Shown here in pieces: positions 53,417-62,676 of a DNA stretch of 64,000 nucleotides (its first letter is position 1; the number at the start of each line of letters is the position of its first letter). The stretch is from Deltaproteobacteria bacterium (GTDB taxonomy: Bacteria; Desulfobacterota; GWC2-55-46), in NCBI GenBank assembly GCA_019912665.1, contig JAIOIE010000018.1:843880-907879 (forward strand). Reading direction: 5' to 3'. The translations under genes and the position numbers were made by a program. The notes under the pieces are model-generated. The model did no database searches. It was not told the origin of the DNA and saw only the letters and a list, made by a program, of their open reading frames with translations.

Positions 53417-54658
53417 CTACAGACCCAGCTCCCTCTCTAGGTCATCCTGCTCTTGCTGGAACTGCTTGCGCTGCCTGGAATCCTTGAGCATCCTCTTCTG
53501 CATCTCCTCCGCCGACCTCTGCATCTCCTTGGCTTTTTCAGGATCGCCGTAAAATCTCTTAAGCTCCTCGATCTGACTGGCTCCCGCTCCCGCAGCCTTT
53601 GCGGCCTGTCTTTCCTCCGCCTCCTTTATCCCGGCGTCAGCCTTTGCCTCTCCTGCAGAGTCTTCGGCGAGCTTGTAATAGTCTTTCGCGTCGAGAAAAT
53701 GCCCCTTCTGCATTGCCTGGTCTCCGAGGACCTTTGCCTTGGTCCTGACCTCTTTTATCCTTTTTTCGTCACCGGCAGCCCTGAAATACTGCGCTGCTTT
53801 CTCAAGCAGGCCCGGAGCACCGTGATAGCGCTCAGTGATAAGCTCGCCGCGCATTATGCGCCGCTTTCCGAGCTCTGAAATGGCTTCTTTACGGGCATCA
53901 GGCGGCGCAACGACAAACCAGGAGTGGGCTTCTGAAAGGAGCTTCAAGGATTCCTCAATCCGGTCCGTCTTCCATTTGCGCCTGAATGCCTTCTCGGAAG
54001 CCTGGCCCTCTTTCAGAACATCTTCATCCAGTGTCGGAACCTTAGGCCTTGCGTTTAAAACCGCCTGATATTCCCCAAGGTAATCCTCGTCCAATGCCTT
54101 TGATTCGGCTTCAAGAGCTTTTTTGCCGTTTGCGGCCGGGAGGTTCATGACCTCATCATACATACTCGTGTCGAGTTCGTATTCACCGGCGGCCGCCAGG
54201 GCAGGCTTGCGTTCGATTTTGAAATCCCCGCTCCTCCGCCCATCAAAATGGCTCATGGCGCGCTCGACCTTATCCCTTTCGTTAACCCCGGCGGCGCGGG
54301 CAATAGCGAGCATCATGTGGTCGGCGGCCGCGAAATGGCCCCCGGCCTCGTAAAACTCGAAAGCCCTCTTAATTTCACCGTTCTTCTCAGCCGCTTTCCC
54401 GAGCTTCAAAGCAATGGGGGCCAGTCGTGCCGCGGCTTCATTCTCTACCGGGTTTTTCGCGCTGCATACAGGCGTTCTGGCCCTGTTATATGACTTGAAA
54501 GCCTCTTCCATATTTCCTTTTTTCTCAAAGCCCTCGCCCTCGTTGAAGCTTGCTTTTGCTTCTTTGGCGGTCAATCCGTCGGCGCAATCGGCATAGGTTT
54601 TTTGCGCGCCGAAGGACAACACTAAACAAATGGCAATTCCGAAGGCTAAAATCCGCAT
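53417..54658 (-). CDS. Periplasmic TPR-like helical protein, unknown
   Basis: The 413-residue protein has a signal peptide (ending KTYADC) and is otherwise helical. TPR-like pairs are visible: EGEGFEKKGNMEEAFKSYNRA, LGKAAEKNGEIKRAFEFYEAG and AMQKGHFLDAKDYYKLAED. The C-terminal end is a charged coiled coil. It has no enzyme motif and would serve as a scaffold. It lies 117 bp upstream of the large Ig-like gene on the same strand; AGGAGAAAACGT precedes the ATG. Confidence 0.68.
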   Translation of the reverse strand: MRILAFGIAICLVLSFGAQKTYADCADGLTAKEAKASFNEGEGFEKKGNMEEAFKSYNRARTPVCSAKNPVENEAAARLAPIALKLGKAAEKNGEIKRAFEFYEAGGHFAAADHMMLAIARAAGVNERDKVERAMSHFDGRRSGDFKIERKPALAAAGEYELDTSMYDEVMNLPAANGKKALEAESKALDEDYLGEYQAVLNARPKVPTLDEDVLKEGQASEKAFRRKWKTDRIEESLKLLSEAHSWFVVAPPDARKEAISELGKRRIMRGELITERYHGAPGLLEKAAQYFRAAGDEKRIKEVRTKAKVLGDQAMQKGHFLDAKDYYKLAEDSAGEAKADAGIKEAEERQAAKAAGAGASQIEELKRFYGDPEKAKEMQRSAEEMQKRMLKDSRQRKQFQQEQDDLERELGL

Positions 54659-54809
54659 ACGTTTTCTCCTGTAATTTAAAAGGATACAACCTCTTTTAAC
54701 TGATACTGCCGACGCTCAAGCAGCGGCCGCCATGATTTTTTTTGCTGCACCTAATTCCAATTTGGGTCTGCTTCATGTTTCAAGGCTTTCCCAACCCTTG
54801 CAAATTCGA

Positions 54810-55418
54810 TTACCATCCTCGTAAACCAGAACCCTTCTTGTAACCCGGAGGCACCTCAAAAAGCGCCCGGTCAATCTTGCCTATCTTGATATCATTCAGT
54901 TCCATTCTCATTCGTTCTTTTTTATTTGCGCCTACCGAGAGGACGTCTGTTTTGACTGTTATGCCGCTATCGGTTGTCCACATAAATCCAGCGTACTTGC
55001 CCTTTTTCCCGGAGATCACAACCTTGGTCTTGGTGGTCTCGAGCCCGTTTACAATCTCTTTGCCAACCACGGTCTGCTCGGTGATGCTATACTCTTTCGG
55101 TCGGCTGTCATCCGGGGTCGGATTAAACCTCGTCTCATCATATTCTTTCGGTAGGAACGGCATGACTTCCCAGTTCCATGTAATTCCTTTGTCGAAGCGT
55201 ATGACCGAGACCGATTTCATGCCGCTCATCTCCATTTCCTCCCGCTCCATCTGGTCTGCGCGATAGACCTTCGTAACAACGGAGCCTTCTCCGGTCTCAA
55301 TGGTCATAACGGCCGAAAATTCCACCTTGGGCTTCATTAACGAAAAATCGAGCGCATGCGCCGCCGCTGCAAATAGCAGCATTGTTAAAACCACCCCAAT
55401 TTTTAATTTGAATATCAT
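54810..55418 (-). CDS. Periplasmic LolA/DUF4412-like protein
   Basis: The 202-residue protein has a signal peptide ending AAHAL and a mature part of alternating beta-strands: EFSAVMTIETGEGSVVTKVY, EYSITEQTVVGKEIVNGLETTKTKV and GFMWTTDSGITVKTDV. A final I-D-x-x-L-F-E-V-P-x-G-Y-K is the typical ending of LolA-like and DUF4412 proteins. These folds bind lipids or hydrophobic ligands in the periplasm. It is the first gene of the leftward cluster, and AAGGAGCTGAATC precedes the ATG. Confidence 0.7.
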   Translation of the reverse strand: MIFKLKIGVVLTMLLFAAAAHALDFSLMKPKVEFSAVMTIETGEGSVVTKVYRADQMEREEMEMSGMKSVSVIRFDKGITWNWEVMPFLPKEYDETRFNPTPDDSRPKEYSITEQTVVGKEIVNGLETTKTKVVISGKKGKYAGFMWTTDSGITVKTDVLSVGANKKERMRMELNDIKIGKIDRALFEVPPGYKKGSGLRGW

Positions 55419-55812
55419 GATTCAGCTCCTTTTTTTAAATTGATGGCAATAATGCACGTTAACAACTGCCCTATATTCAATGCATTCTGCAAAAATCGCT
55501 ATTTCCTTCGGCTCTGCTGATTGACTCCCGGACTTCGTAGGAATTCTTTTCCTCAAAGCCTTTTTCCTCACGACTCCCTTCATGACGTCCTTCCTCCAGT
55601 TGAATTGAATTCATAATGGCGTGTCCGGATAGCTTTTTAAGCGCACGAAATCCCTGCCCTTCCCACCCGTTTCGCGAAAATGCCTTCCGCTTCAGAGCCG
55701 AAATTTTACGAGTACGCCCGGTATTCCCCAATGGTGAGCGTAAATTATATGTAAAAGCAGGTAACAGAAATGTTACAGATCAGAATTGGCAGGCGATTTC
55801 AGCGGCTTGGAA
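55419..55812. other. Gene-poor stretch with a GTAAC-N6-GTTAC palindrome
   Basis: No credible gene is seen in these 394 bp; the short frames here lack start signals and protein-like composition. It must carry the promoter of the leftward secreted cluster. At 55761-55776 there is the palindrome GTAACAGAAATGTTAC. The same GTAAC-N6-GTTAC form occurs at 59728-59743, on the other side of the large regulator gene. Confidence 0.5.
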
Positions 55813-56163
55813 ATGAAAGTAACTTCCAGAGCGAGTCTTTTTTTCTGTGTTCCGGGGCGGCCAGCTATGATTAGACCGGCCGAATTCATCTTCGGCCTTC
55901 CCAATGCCCTGTTTGGGGCATTTCTGTCCACTCCGTGGACTTTCTACAAGCAGTCGAATCGCATCTATTCGCCCTCAACAGGGTTTTTCAGGACCCTGAG
56001 TACCACGTGGCATGCCGATACAGGCAAAGATATAGGTCTCCGGAAGAGTCTCCGTGAGACTCCGCAGAAGAATTTAGCTATTGAGGATTATAAGAGAGCA
56101 GGTTTCAAAACCGTTACGTATCAAAGAGGGATGGCGTATTGGAAGCCGGGGGACGCAGATTAA
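55813..56163 (+). CDS. Doubtful small protein, unknown
   Basis: A 116-residue frame starts at ATG 55813 (MKVTSRASLFF), 36 bp after a palindrome, and ends 4 bp inside the end of the convergent regulator gene. It has an aromatic-rich middle (LPNALFGAFLSTPWTFYKQS) and a lysine-rich end. No family is recognised, there is no clear Shine-Dalgarno and composition is ordinary, so it may be noise. It is listed because the start follows a regulatory-looking element. Confidence 0.3.
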   Translation: MKVTSRASLFFCVPGRPAMIRPAEFIFGLPNALFGAFLSTPWTFYKQSNRIYSPSTGFFRTLSTTWHADTGKDIGLRKSLRETPQKNLAIEDYKRAGFKTVTYQRGMAYWKPGDAD

Positions 56164-59100
56164 CGGGAGGCAGTATCCGACAGGATTTCTCTTCTGAGCT
56201 CTTCCGTACGCGGCGACGGATTTATGCCGAAGGTCGATGAGAGGTTTTTTTTGAGCCTTTCATAAACGGCCAGCCCTTCTGCCCTCATGCCGAGCTTCTT
56301 ATATGACATTATCAGGGCCTGATAAAACGCCTCGGCAACCGGGTCTATCTCTATCCCCTTCTCAAGGAGAGGTATCGTCTTTTCAAATTCACCCGCGGTG
56401 TGGAGCGATTTCGCTGCCTCGCCTATATGGCGCAGCAGTTTCCCCCTCAGCCGTTCCCTGGCGGAAATCGCCCAGGACTTGTCCATGTCTTCTGACAAAA
56501 ATGGGCCCCGGTACATCGATATCGCCTTTTCAAGGAACGAGAACGAACTGCTTGAGCAGGCGCCGTTATTAAATGCACCTTCGGCCTGGCCCAAAATGCG
56601 CTCAAATGCCCACACGTCCACCCAGCAAGTATTGGGGTCCAGCGTTATAGCACCGTTAGATACCTGTATGGACTTACGGAAACCCGGAAGCTTGCGGAGC
56701 CTGTGTACGGTCGTGCGGAGCGCCCTGTACGCTGAATCGCCTTCGGAGTCGGGCCAGAGGTGGTCCATGACGCTGGTCTCCTTCATGCTGCGGCCACCGG
56801 AGGCGACGAGGAGCTTTAGAAGCTCCAGAGGCTTTTTCTGTACCTTTCCGGAGAACTGGACAGGCTTGCCGTCGGCTTCAAGACCGAACCTTCCGAAAGT
56901 GTATATCCTCACGGGCCAGGGCCAGTTCTCAATGTCAATAGGCGGGACGTTCTGGGCGATATTCCTCTTTTTTATAAGGCTCCGTACATATTCCACTTCT
57001 ATCCCGGCTTCAATGGCCCTGCGGCAAAGTCCGGCCATAACCGATGGAAACCACATAAAAGTATTGGTATAATCGCATTCCTTCCCATAGGCAAGGGCTT
57101 TTCTGAGGGCTTCTAGTCCGTCCTCATGCTTCCCGCTTTCGAATGCAAAATGGGCATCGGTCAAAAAGCAAAGGAACTTCTTGTCATTCGAATTAAACAA
57201 CTCCGCTATATTACGGCCTTCTTCAAGATGATTATATGCAGTTCGATGCTCACCCATCGTATGGATTATGTGGGCCGTCTCTACTCGGCAGAAAAATTCA
57301 GCCACAGGCAATCCGATTTCCCTCGTTATATCTAGAGCCTGTTCGATATTGTATCTGGCCATGGTTATAGCTCCGTGGTGCAATTCATTGTGGGCCTGCA
57401 CGAAATTATAAAAAGCACGGTCAAGCGGTCTGGCCATTGCCATGCGCATCCGTAAATCATTTAAGAATTTTTCAGCCGACCTGCGGTCTCCGGTATTGAG
57501 GCAGCTTAGAGCGCCAGTGCCAAGGATCATAAAATCCATCATATGGACGCCCGAGGCATCAGCGAGAGAAAGCCCCTTCGAAACAGCTTCGAGGCACTTT
57601 TCATGCTGGGCTATCATTGTAAAATAGGTCGCCTCAAGCCATTTGACAGTAAGAGCCGTTAATGGCGAAGCGTCTACGGACCGGACGAGTCCTCCAAATT
57701 TATCAAGGGCCATTACAGTCTTAGCGAACTCACCAGCTACAATTCCATACCATACGCAATCCGCAAGGACTTGCGTTTTGAGATTTATGTCCGAGCACTC
57801 TTCGATTAACTCGAAAGCACGTTTTTCCCAAAAGACGAAATCCGGATGACGAGGTTGTCTCGTTACCAAAGCCATATGCATACTCGTAGCGACCGCTGCC
57901 CCAACCTCGCCTTCCGGGGTCTCAAACTCCCTCGTAAGTTCGGAAAGAACTGGTATCCAGGTATCGAACTGGGCGTAATCCTTTGTTTCGAAATAGATTG
58001 AATTGATGATGCCTGACCAAGCAAGAAAGGAACCGGAACCGTCTTTTTGCTCTTTAAAGGATCGGAAAGCCAGCTTAAACTCTTTCAGGCTGCGTGACGG
58101 GTCGAATGGCAAGCCGCATGCTCCGAGCCAGTAAAGGAGCCACGGGTTGCTTTCGCTGACTTCCTCAGGTATGGCTCTGATCCATCTCTCAAGCAGCTTA
58201 TGCCTCGACTGGGCAAGGAGGGGCCGGGCGTTATCCATCACCATCCCGAACATGCCGTTTATATCTTTTGCTTCCGCATAGAGGTCGAAGGCGTCCTCGA
58301 TCATGCCCGAGTTTTTAAGCAGGCCCGCGGCATGTCTCTTGAGTTCCGTCAGCTCATATGAATCGTTTAGTTTAGAAAGCAGAAACTCCCTGAAGAGTGG
58401 ATGATATTGGTATATGGGGTTCGCGTGATTCCTTTTCTCAGTGAAGCAGTTGTTGTTATTGAGTTTTGACAATATCTGCCTGGCCTCGTCGTTGCCCGTG
58501 AGCTTTACGGCTATTTCCGCGTCCATGCTCGGAAGAAGAGCGGTCTTCGTCATAAAAGCCCTTGTCTCTTGGTCGAGCCTCCTTAATATTTCGGAATCGA
58601 AATAGGTAAAGATGGTTTCGGAGGTAACCTCCCTGATGCCGTCCTGCCGCCCTTTAGCCGTGCTTTTCATGAGAAGGGTGAAACCTGCCATCCAGCCGTT
58701 CGTAGTTCGATAGACGGCATCAAGGACTTCGGGAGAGGTGCTTCCTTTAAGTCTTGTCAGATCATGAGCCTCTTGCCTGCTGAGGAGGAGGTCTGAGGAT
58801 TCGAGCACCTCGATGCTGTGGTTGACCACAAGCCTTGCAAAGGCGGACGGCGGGCCCACCCTGCTGAGGATGAAGATATTGACGCCTTCCGGCATTGCTT
58901 CTATTCCGTTGCTGAGTATCTCATGCAATACTGAGCCTTCAGGGGCTTCCTGGTAATTGTCGAATACGATGCAGGAAGGGCTTTTAAGCCTTTGAAATAG
59001 CGACTCGAAAAACCTGCGGGTGAATGTATGCAGCCCTGGGATGTATTCGGGCGAGAGCAGTGGAAGAGGCTTTCTGCCCGGTGCGGCTTTATTTGCCGCA

Positions 59101-59351
59101 AGGCTCATATAATAGAAAAAGGTGGCCGGATCGTCGTCCCCGCCGTCTATCTGATACCATATGTTCCTGAGTTTGCGCGATTTGATATAGCTGCTGAGGA
59201 GAGTCGTCTTCCCCGAGCCCGGGGCGGCGGATATCCATATGACCGGGTGCTTGCGCAATTTATCGAGGACGCCAAAGAGCCTTTTCCGCTCGTAAATGCC
59301 TGAGTAGTTGGGTCTGGCTATCTTACTCGATATTGTATGGAGGGTTTTCAT
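56160..59351 (-). CDS. MalT/SARP-type STAND transcriptional regulator
   Basis: The ATG at 59351 (MKTLHTISSKIARPNY) matches the usual MalT-like beginning; the upstream in-frame TTG at 59459 is less likely. The 1063-residue protein has a STAND NTPase (ISAAPGSGKTTLLSSYI, and CIVFDNYQE as Walker B). A long TPR superhelix (about 350-800) follows, then an OmpR-like winged helix (YTFGRFGLEADGKPVQFSG) and a C-terminal BTAD domain. SARP-type DNA binding combined with a MalT-like switch suggests an inducer-controlled activator. Two GTAAC-N6-GTTAC palindromes flank the gene. Confidence 0.85.
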   Translation of the reverse strand: MKTLHTISSKIARPNYSGIYERKRLFGVLDKLRKHPVIWISAAPGSGKTTLLSSYIKSRKLRNIWYQIDGGDDDPATFFYYMSLAANKAAPGRKPLPLLSPEYIPGLHTFTRRFFESLFQRLKSPSCIVFDNYQEAPEGSVLHEILSNGIEAMPEGVNIFILSRVGPPSAFARLVVNHSIEVLESSDLLLSRQEAHDLTRLKGSTSPEVLDAVYRTTNGWMAGFTLLMKSTAKGRQDGIREVTSETIFTYFDSEILRRLDQETRAFMTKTALLPSMDAEIAVKLTGNDEARQILSKLNNNNCFTEKRNHANPIYQYHPLFREFLLSKLNDSYELTELKRHAAGLLKNSGMIEDAFDLYAEAKDINGMFGMVMDNARPLLAQSRHKLLERWIRAIPEEVSESNPWLLYWLGACGLPFDPSRSLKEFKLAFRSFKEQKDGSGSFLAWSGIINSIYFETKDYAQFDTWIPVLSELTREFETPEGEVGAAVATSMHMALVTRQPRHPDFVFWEKRAFELIEECSDINLKTQVLADCVWYGIVAGEFAKTVMALDKFGGLVRSVDASPLTALTVKWLEATYFTMIAQHEKCLEAVSKGLSLADASGVHMMDFMILGTGALSCLNTGDRRSAEKFLNDLRMRMAMARPLDRAFYNFVQAHNELHHGAITMARYNIEQALDITREIGLPVAEFFCRVETAHIIHTMGEHRTAYNHLEEGRNIAELFNSNDKKFLCFLTDAHFAFESGKHEDGLEALRKALAYGKECDYTNTFMWFPSVMAGLCRRAIEAGIEVEYVRSLIKKRNIAQNVPPIDIENWPWPVRIYTFGRFGLEADGKPVQFSGKVQKKPLELLKLLVASGGRSMKETSVMDHLWPDSEGDSAYRALRTTVHRLRKLPGFRKSIQVSNGAITLDPNTCWVDVWAFERILGQAEGAFNNGACSSSSFSFLEKAISMYRGPFLSEDMDKSWAISARERLRGKLLRHIGEAAKSLHTAGEFEKTIPLLEKGIEIDPVAEAFYQALIMSYKKLGMRAEGLAVYERLKKNLSSTFGINPSPRTEELRREILSDTASR

Positions 59352-59778
59352 GACAATCTCATGTGCTCTCGACTGTAGTGCCTCGCGTATAGCATCTGTC
59401 CCGGCCAAGGGTGCCGTTCTTGGGCAGAAATGCTCAATCGAGCCTATAATCTTTTCCAATCTTCTGCATTCTGCAGCTGAAGCCCGGATTTATTCTGTCT
59501 TGGCCTTCAAACTTTTGGCAGGCTAAGCATAAAAGATAATCAATGTTGCTGACAGTTACAAGAAAATAAATCGTTGCAAAATAAAGGTAACGGTCCGACC
59601 AGAAATCAGACCTGGACTTAAAGACGAATTAAATAATTGCAAGTCTTTCAATTTAAAAAAAGAGTATTAGAGGAGTGCCTTCCGAAAGCCGGATGATGTT
59701 TGGATGAGTTGGGGGCTTAGAGGTTTGGTAACAAAACGGTTACTATCCAGATATACAATTCCAAAGTTTATCTCCAGG
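59352..59778. promoter_or_regulatory. Regulator upstream region with GTAAC-N6-GTTAC palindrome
   Basis: This 427-bp stretch carries no supported gene. At 59728-59743 lies GTAACAAAACGGTTAC, which has the same architecture as the palindrome at 55761. Further half sites stand at about 59557 (GTTAC) and 59587 (GTAAC). The stretch lies upstream of the MalT/SARP-like gene and downstream of the PAS gene, so it is a plausible control region for the regulator. Confidence 0.5.
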
Positions 59779-61203
59779 CTATTCATTACTGGCTTTCTTT
59801 TCCTTGCCGTATAGCTTCTCTTCGCATTCGGGGCATATACTATGGGTAAATTCTGCTTCAGAATGTTTTTCGATATATTTTTCCATACTGGACCAGTTGC
59901 CCTTTTCATCGCGTATCCTTTTACAGCTGGCGCATATGGGAAGAAGACCGCTTAATGTCTTTATCTTGCCGAGAGCTTCCTGCAACTCGCGAATCAGCCT
60001 TTTCTGCTCGTTTTCCAGCTCTTTTTTTTCGGTTATGTCCTGTACCGTGCCCGTTACGGCCACTGTCTTGCCGTCCCTGATATCCGGCTCACCTATTCCA
60101 TGCAGATATTTCATGCGCCCCAGCCCGGAGATTATCCTGAATTCCACTTCGTAACGGACTCCCTTGAGCGCCTCTTCAAGGCAGGCCCTCACTAGTGGCC
60201 TGTCCTCCGGGTATATCATGTCCATCAATTTCGAATAGCTTACCGGAGTACCCCGAGGCAGTTCAAAAATATTATAACTCTCTTGCGATCCCGAAAAATT
60301 ATCCGAAGCGATATCCCAGGCCCAGTCTCCGAAATGCGCCGTCTTTTGCGCATATTCAAGCTCTCTGATGAGCTTTTTCTGCTCATTTTCCAGCTCTTTT
60401 TTTTCGGTTATATCCTGTATCGTGCCGATTAACGTTTTCCTGCCGTTCTGGACCTTCAGCTCGCCTATGGCCTGAATGTGCTTTATCTTCCCCTTCCCGG
60501 AAATTATCCTGAATTCCTCCCTGTTTAAGGCCCCCCTGAGGGCCTGCTCCATGGATTTCCTAAGTAGTTGCCTGTCCTCCGGATAGACCATCTCCATTAA
60601 TTTCGCATAATTTACAGGCGTTCCTACCGGCAGGTCAAAAATATAGTAGCTCTCCTGAGAACCGAAAAAATTATCCGATTCGATATCCCATACCCAGTTG
60701 CCGAGATGCGCTCTCCTTTGCGCGTACTGAAGCTCGCCTATAAGCATCCGCTGTTCGTTTTCCAGCTCTTTTCTCTGCGTCAGGTCCTGTATGGTGCCGT
60801 TCAAGGCTATCGGTTTTCCGTTACGGCTTTCCAATTCGCCCATGACCTGGACGTGCTTTGTCGACCCGTTCCGGGTCTTTATCCTGAATTCAAATTTGTA
60901 AACGGCTCCCCTCAGGCCGTCCTCTAATGCGGCCCTGACCATGCCCCTGTCCTCGGGATGCACAAATTCCATCATTCCGCTTAAAGGCATTGGCGTGCCT
61001 GGAGGCATCTCGAAAATCCTGTATGCCTCTCGCGATCCGTAAAAATTGTCCCGTTCAATATCCCATGTCCAGTTTGCGACGTGCGCTGTCCTTTGGGCAT
61101 ACTCGAGCAGGCGCTGGCTCTCCTTGAGCTTTTTCTCCACGCCCTCAAGCTCGCCTATGCGCCTGGTCAGCTCATCTCTTGATTTGTCATCGGTCTGGGC
61201 CAT
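59779..61203 (-). CDS. Triple-PAS protein with C-terminal cysteine module
   Basis: The 474-residue protein has three similar PAS domains of about 125 residues, each followed by a coiled linker ending KELENEQ. Each PAS shows the W-x-W-D-I-x-x-D-N-F-x-G-S pattern and a MVYPEDR-type helix. The C-terminus has GLLPICASCKRIRDEKGNW, HSEAEFTHSICPECEEKLYG: two CxxC pairs, perhaps a metal site. There is no kinase, cyclase or DNA-binding domain. The same end module occurs in the protein at 62677. It is probably a cytoplasmic redox or ligand sensor acting through protein contact. Confidence 0.82.
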   Translation of the reverse strand: MAQTDDKSRDELTRRIGELEGVEKKLKESQRLLEYAQRTAHVANWTWDIERDNFYGSREAYRIFEMPPGTPMPLSGMMEFVHPEDRGMVRAALEDGLRGAVYKFEFRIKTRNGSTKHVQVMGELESRNGKPIALNGTIQDLTQRKELENEQRMLIGELQYAQRRAHLGNWVWDIESDNFFGSQESYYIFDLPVGTPVNYAKLMEMVYPEDRQLLRKSMEQALRGALNREEFRIISGKGKIKHIQAIGELKVQNGRKTLIGTIQDITEKKELENEQKKLIRELEYAQKTAHFGDWAWDIASDNFSGSQESYNIFELPRGTPVSYSKLMDMIYPEDRPLVRACLEEALKGVRYEVEFRIISGLGRMKYLHGIGEPDIRDGKTVAVTGTVQDITEKKELENEQKRLIRELQEALGKIKTLSGLLPICASCKRIRDEKGNWSSMEKYIEKHSEAEFTHSICPECEEKLYGKEKKASNE

Positions 61204-61404
61204 ATCTCACTTTTTTTACTTTTATTAATCGATTATAGAGCAATTAATACCATCCGCTACTCGAACCAGGCCCCCTGCAGTTGTTGACTGCTGAATAAGA
61301 GTCCGAATATGGCAGTCGCCGGATTTCCGAGTATACTCGTCTTAATAGGACAAATCGGTTTCATTCGGGACCAGTTTGAAAGGCCGGATAAAGTGTTTAA
61401 CACC

Positions 61405-62640
61405 ATGCCTGTCTCCAAAAATATGCTTTTCTACGTTTTTTTACTGGCTTTAGTCCTCCCCGGCACAGCTTACACCTCCGGATTTAAGGTCGACCAACAA
61501 GGGGCGAAAGCGCTGGGAATGGCAAACGCCTATGCCGTGACTGCCGACGACCCCTCGGCAGTCTACTTTAATCCTGCAGGATTGGCAGGGCAGCGGGATC
61601 CCGCCATTTATCTCGGCGCATTCGCGCTGGCTCCTTCGACTGAATTCAGAGACCCCTTTGGCGCCGACGAGGAAATAGACGAGCTATTCCTGGCGCCGCA
61701 TTTTTATTTGGCGTATCCGTACCGGAATATCAGTTTCGGCATCGGTATTTACGCGCCTTTCGGACTCGGTATGAACTGGAGCGAAACAGGCTTGACCAGA
61801 TACCAGGCGACTGAGGGCGAGATTGATACTTTGAATGTAAATCCTACGATAGCCATGCGCATCCGGCACTGGTTTTTAGTGGGCGCCGGAGTCGATTACA
61901 TGAGGTCGACCGCGACCCTTGAAAAGATGGTCGATCAGTCGCTCGTAGGCGGCACCGACGCGAGATCCAGCCTTGAAGGCGATGGCTACGGTTGGGGTTA
62001 CAACGCCGGGGTGATCATCATCCCAGACGAACGCTTCAGGTTCGGCGTATCCTACCGCAGCGCGATAGATATAGACTTTAACGGCTCGGCATCCCTCGAC
62101 AATATCGCGCCAGCCGTTCAGCCGCTCTTCGGAGGGGCCTCATTCAGAACGAATGCCCGAACCAGCATAGAATTCCCGGCTACTCTGATGTTAGGAGTCG
62201 CGTATAAAGCGTCGGAAAAGACCGCTCTTGAGCTCAATTTCGAAAAAACATACTGGTCGAGCTATAAAAGCCTCGATATCGACCTGGAAAACGAGGTTGC
62301 GCCGGCTGGCTTTACCGATACGAGTGAACCAAAAGATTGGAGGGACATCTGGGCCGTAAGGGCAGGAGTTGAATACAGGGCCGCGGAGCGCATATCCTTG
62401 AGGGGCGGGTATGTATTCCAGAATAACCCGGTACCGGACCACACGCTTGAGCCCAGGCTTCCGGATTCTGACCAGCATAATATCAGCCTTGGAATCGGCT
62501 ACAATGCCGCAAATCTCGTAATAGATGCCGCTTATATGTTTGCATATTTCGAGGACAGGAAAGTTGAGAACAGTATCTTAAGCGGCGAATATAGCACTTC
62601 CGGGCATTCAGCGGGATTGAGTATCGGCTACAAATTCTAA
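61405..62640 (+). CDS. OmpP1/FadL-family outer-membrane transporter
   Basis: The start is ATG 61405 (MPVSKNMLFYVFLLALVLP); upstream residues lack a signal-like character. The 411-residue protein has a signal peptide followed by the FadL hallmark SGFKVDQQGAKALGMANAYA and DPSAVYFNPAGLAG, the N-terminal hatch and NPA motif. Amphipathic beta-strands follow and it ends ...LSIGYKF with a terminal phenylalanine. It would import hydrophobic compounds such as fatty acids or aromatics. It is divergent from the triple-PAS gene and directly upstream of another PAS gene. Confidence 0.9.
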   Translation: MPVSKNMLFYVFLLALVLPGTAYTSGFKVDQQGAKALGMANAYAVTADDPSAVYFNPAGLAGQRDPAIYLGAFALAPSTEFRDPFGADEEIDELFLAPHFYLAYPYRNISFGIGIYAPFGLGMNWSETGLTRYQATEGEIDTLNVNPTIAMRIRHWFLVGAGVDYMRSTATLEKMVDQSLVGGTDARSSLEGDGYGWGYNAGVIIIPDERFRFGVSYRSAIDIDFNGSASLDNIAPAVQPLFGGASFRTNARTSIEFPATLMLGVAYKASEKTALELNFEKTYWSSYKSLDIDLENEVAPAGFTDTSEPKDWRDIWAVRAGVEYRAAERISLRGGYVFQNNPVPDHTLEPRLPDSDQHNISLGIGYNAANLVIDAAYMFAYFEDRKVENSILSGEYSTSGHSAGLSIGYKF

Positions 62641-62676
62641 AAATCCAGCCTTCATTCTCTTGCGAGGAGGATCATT

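Noticed and set aside
55477..55731. 84-codon minus-strand frame
   Set aside because: It has no ribosome site, charged low-complexity content and no family resemblance.
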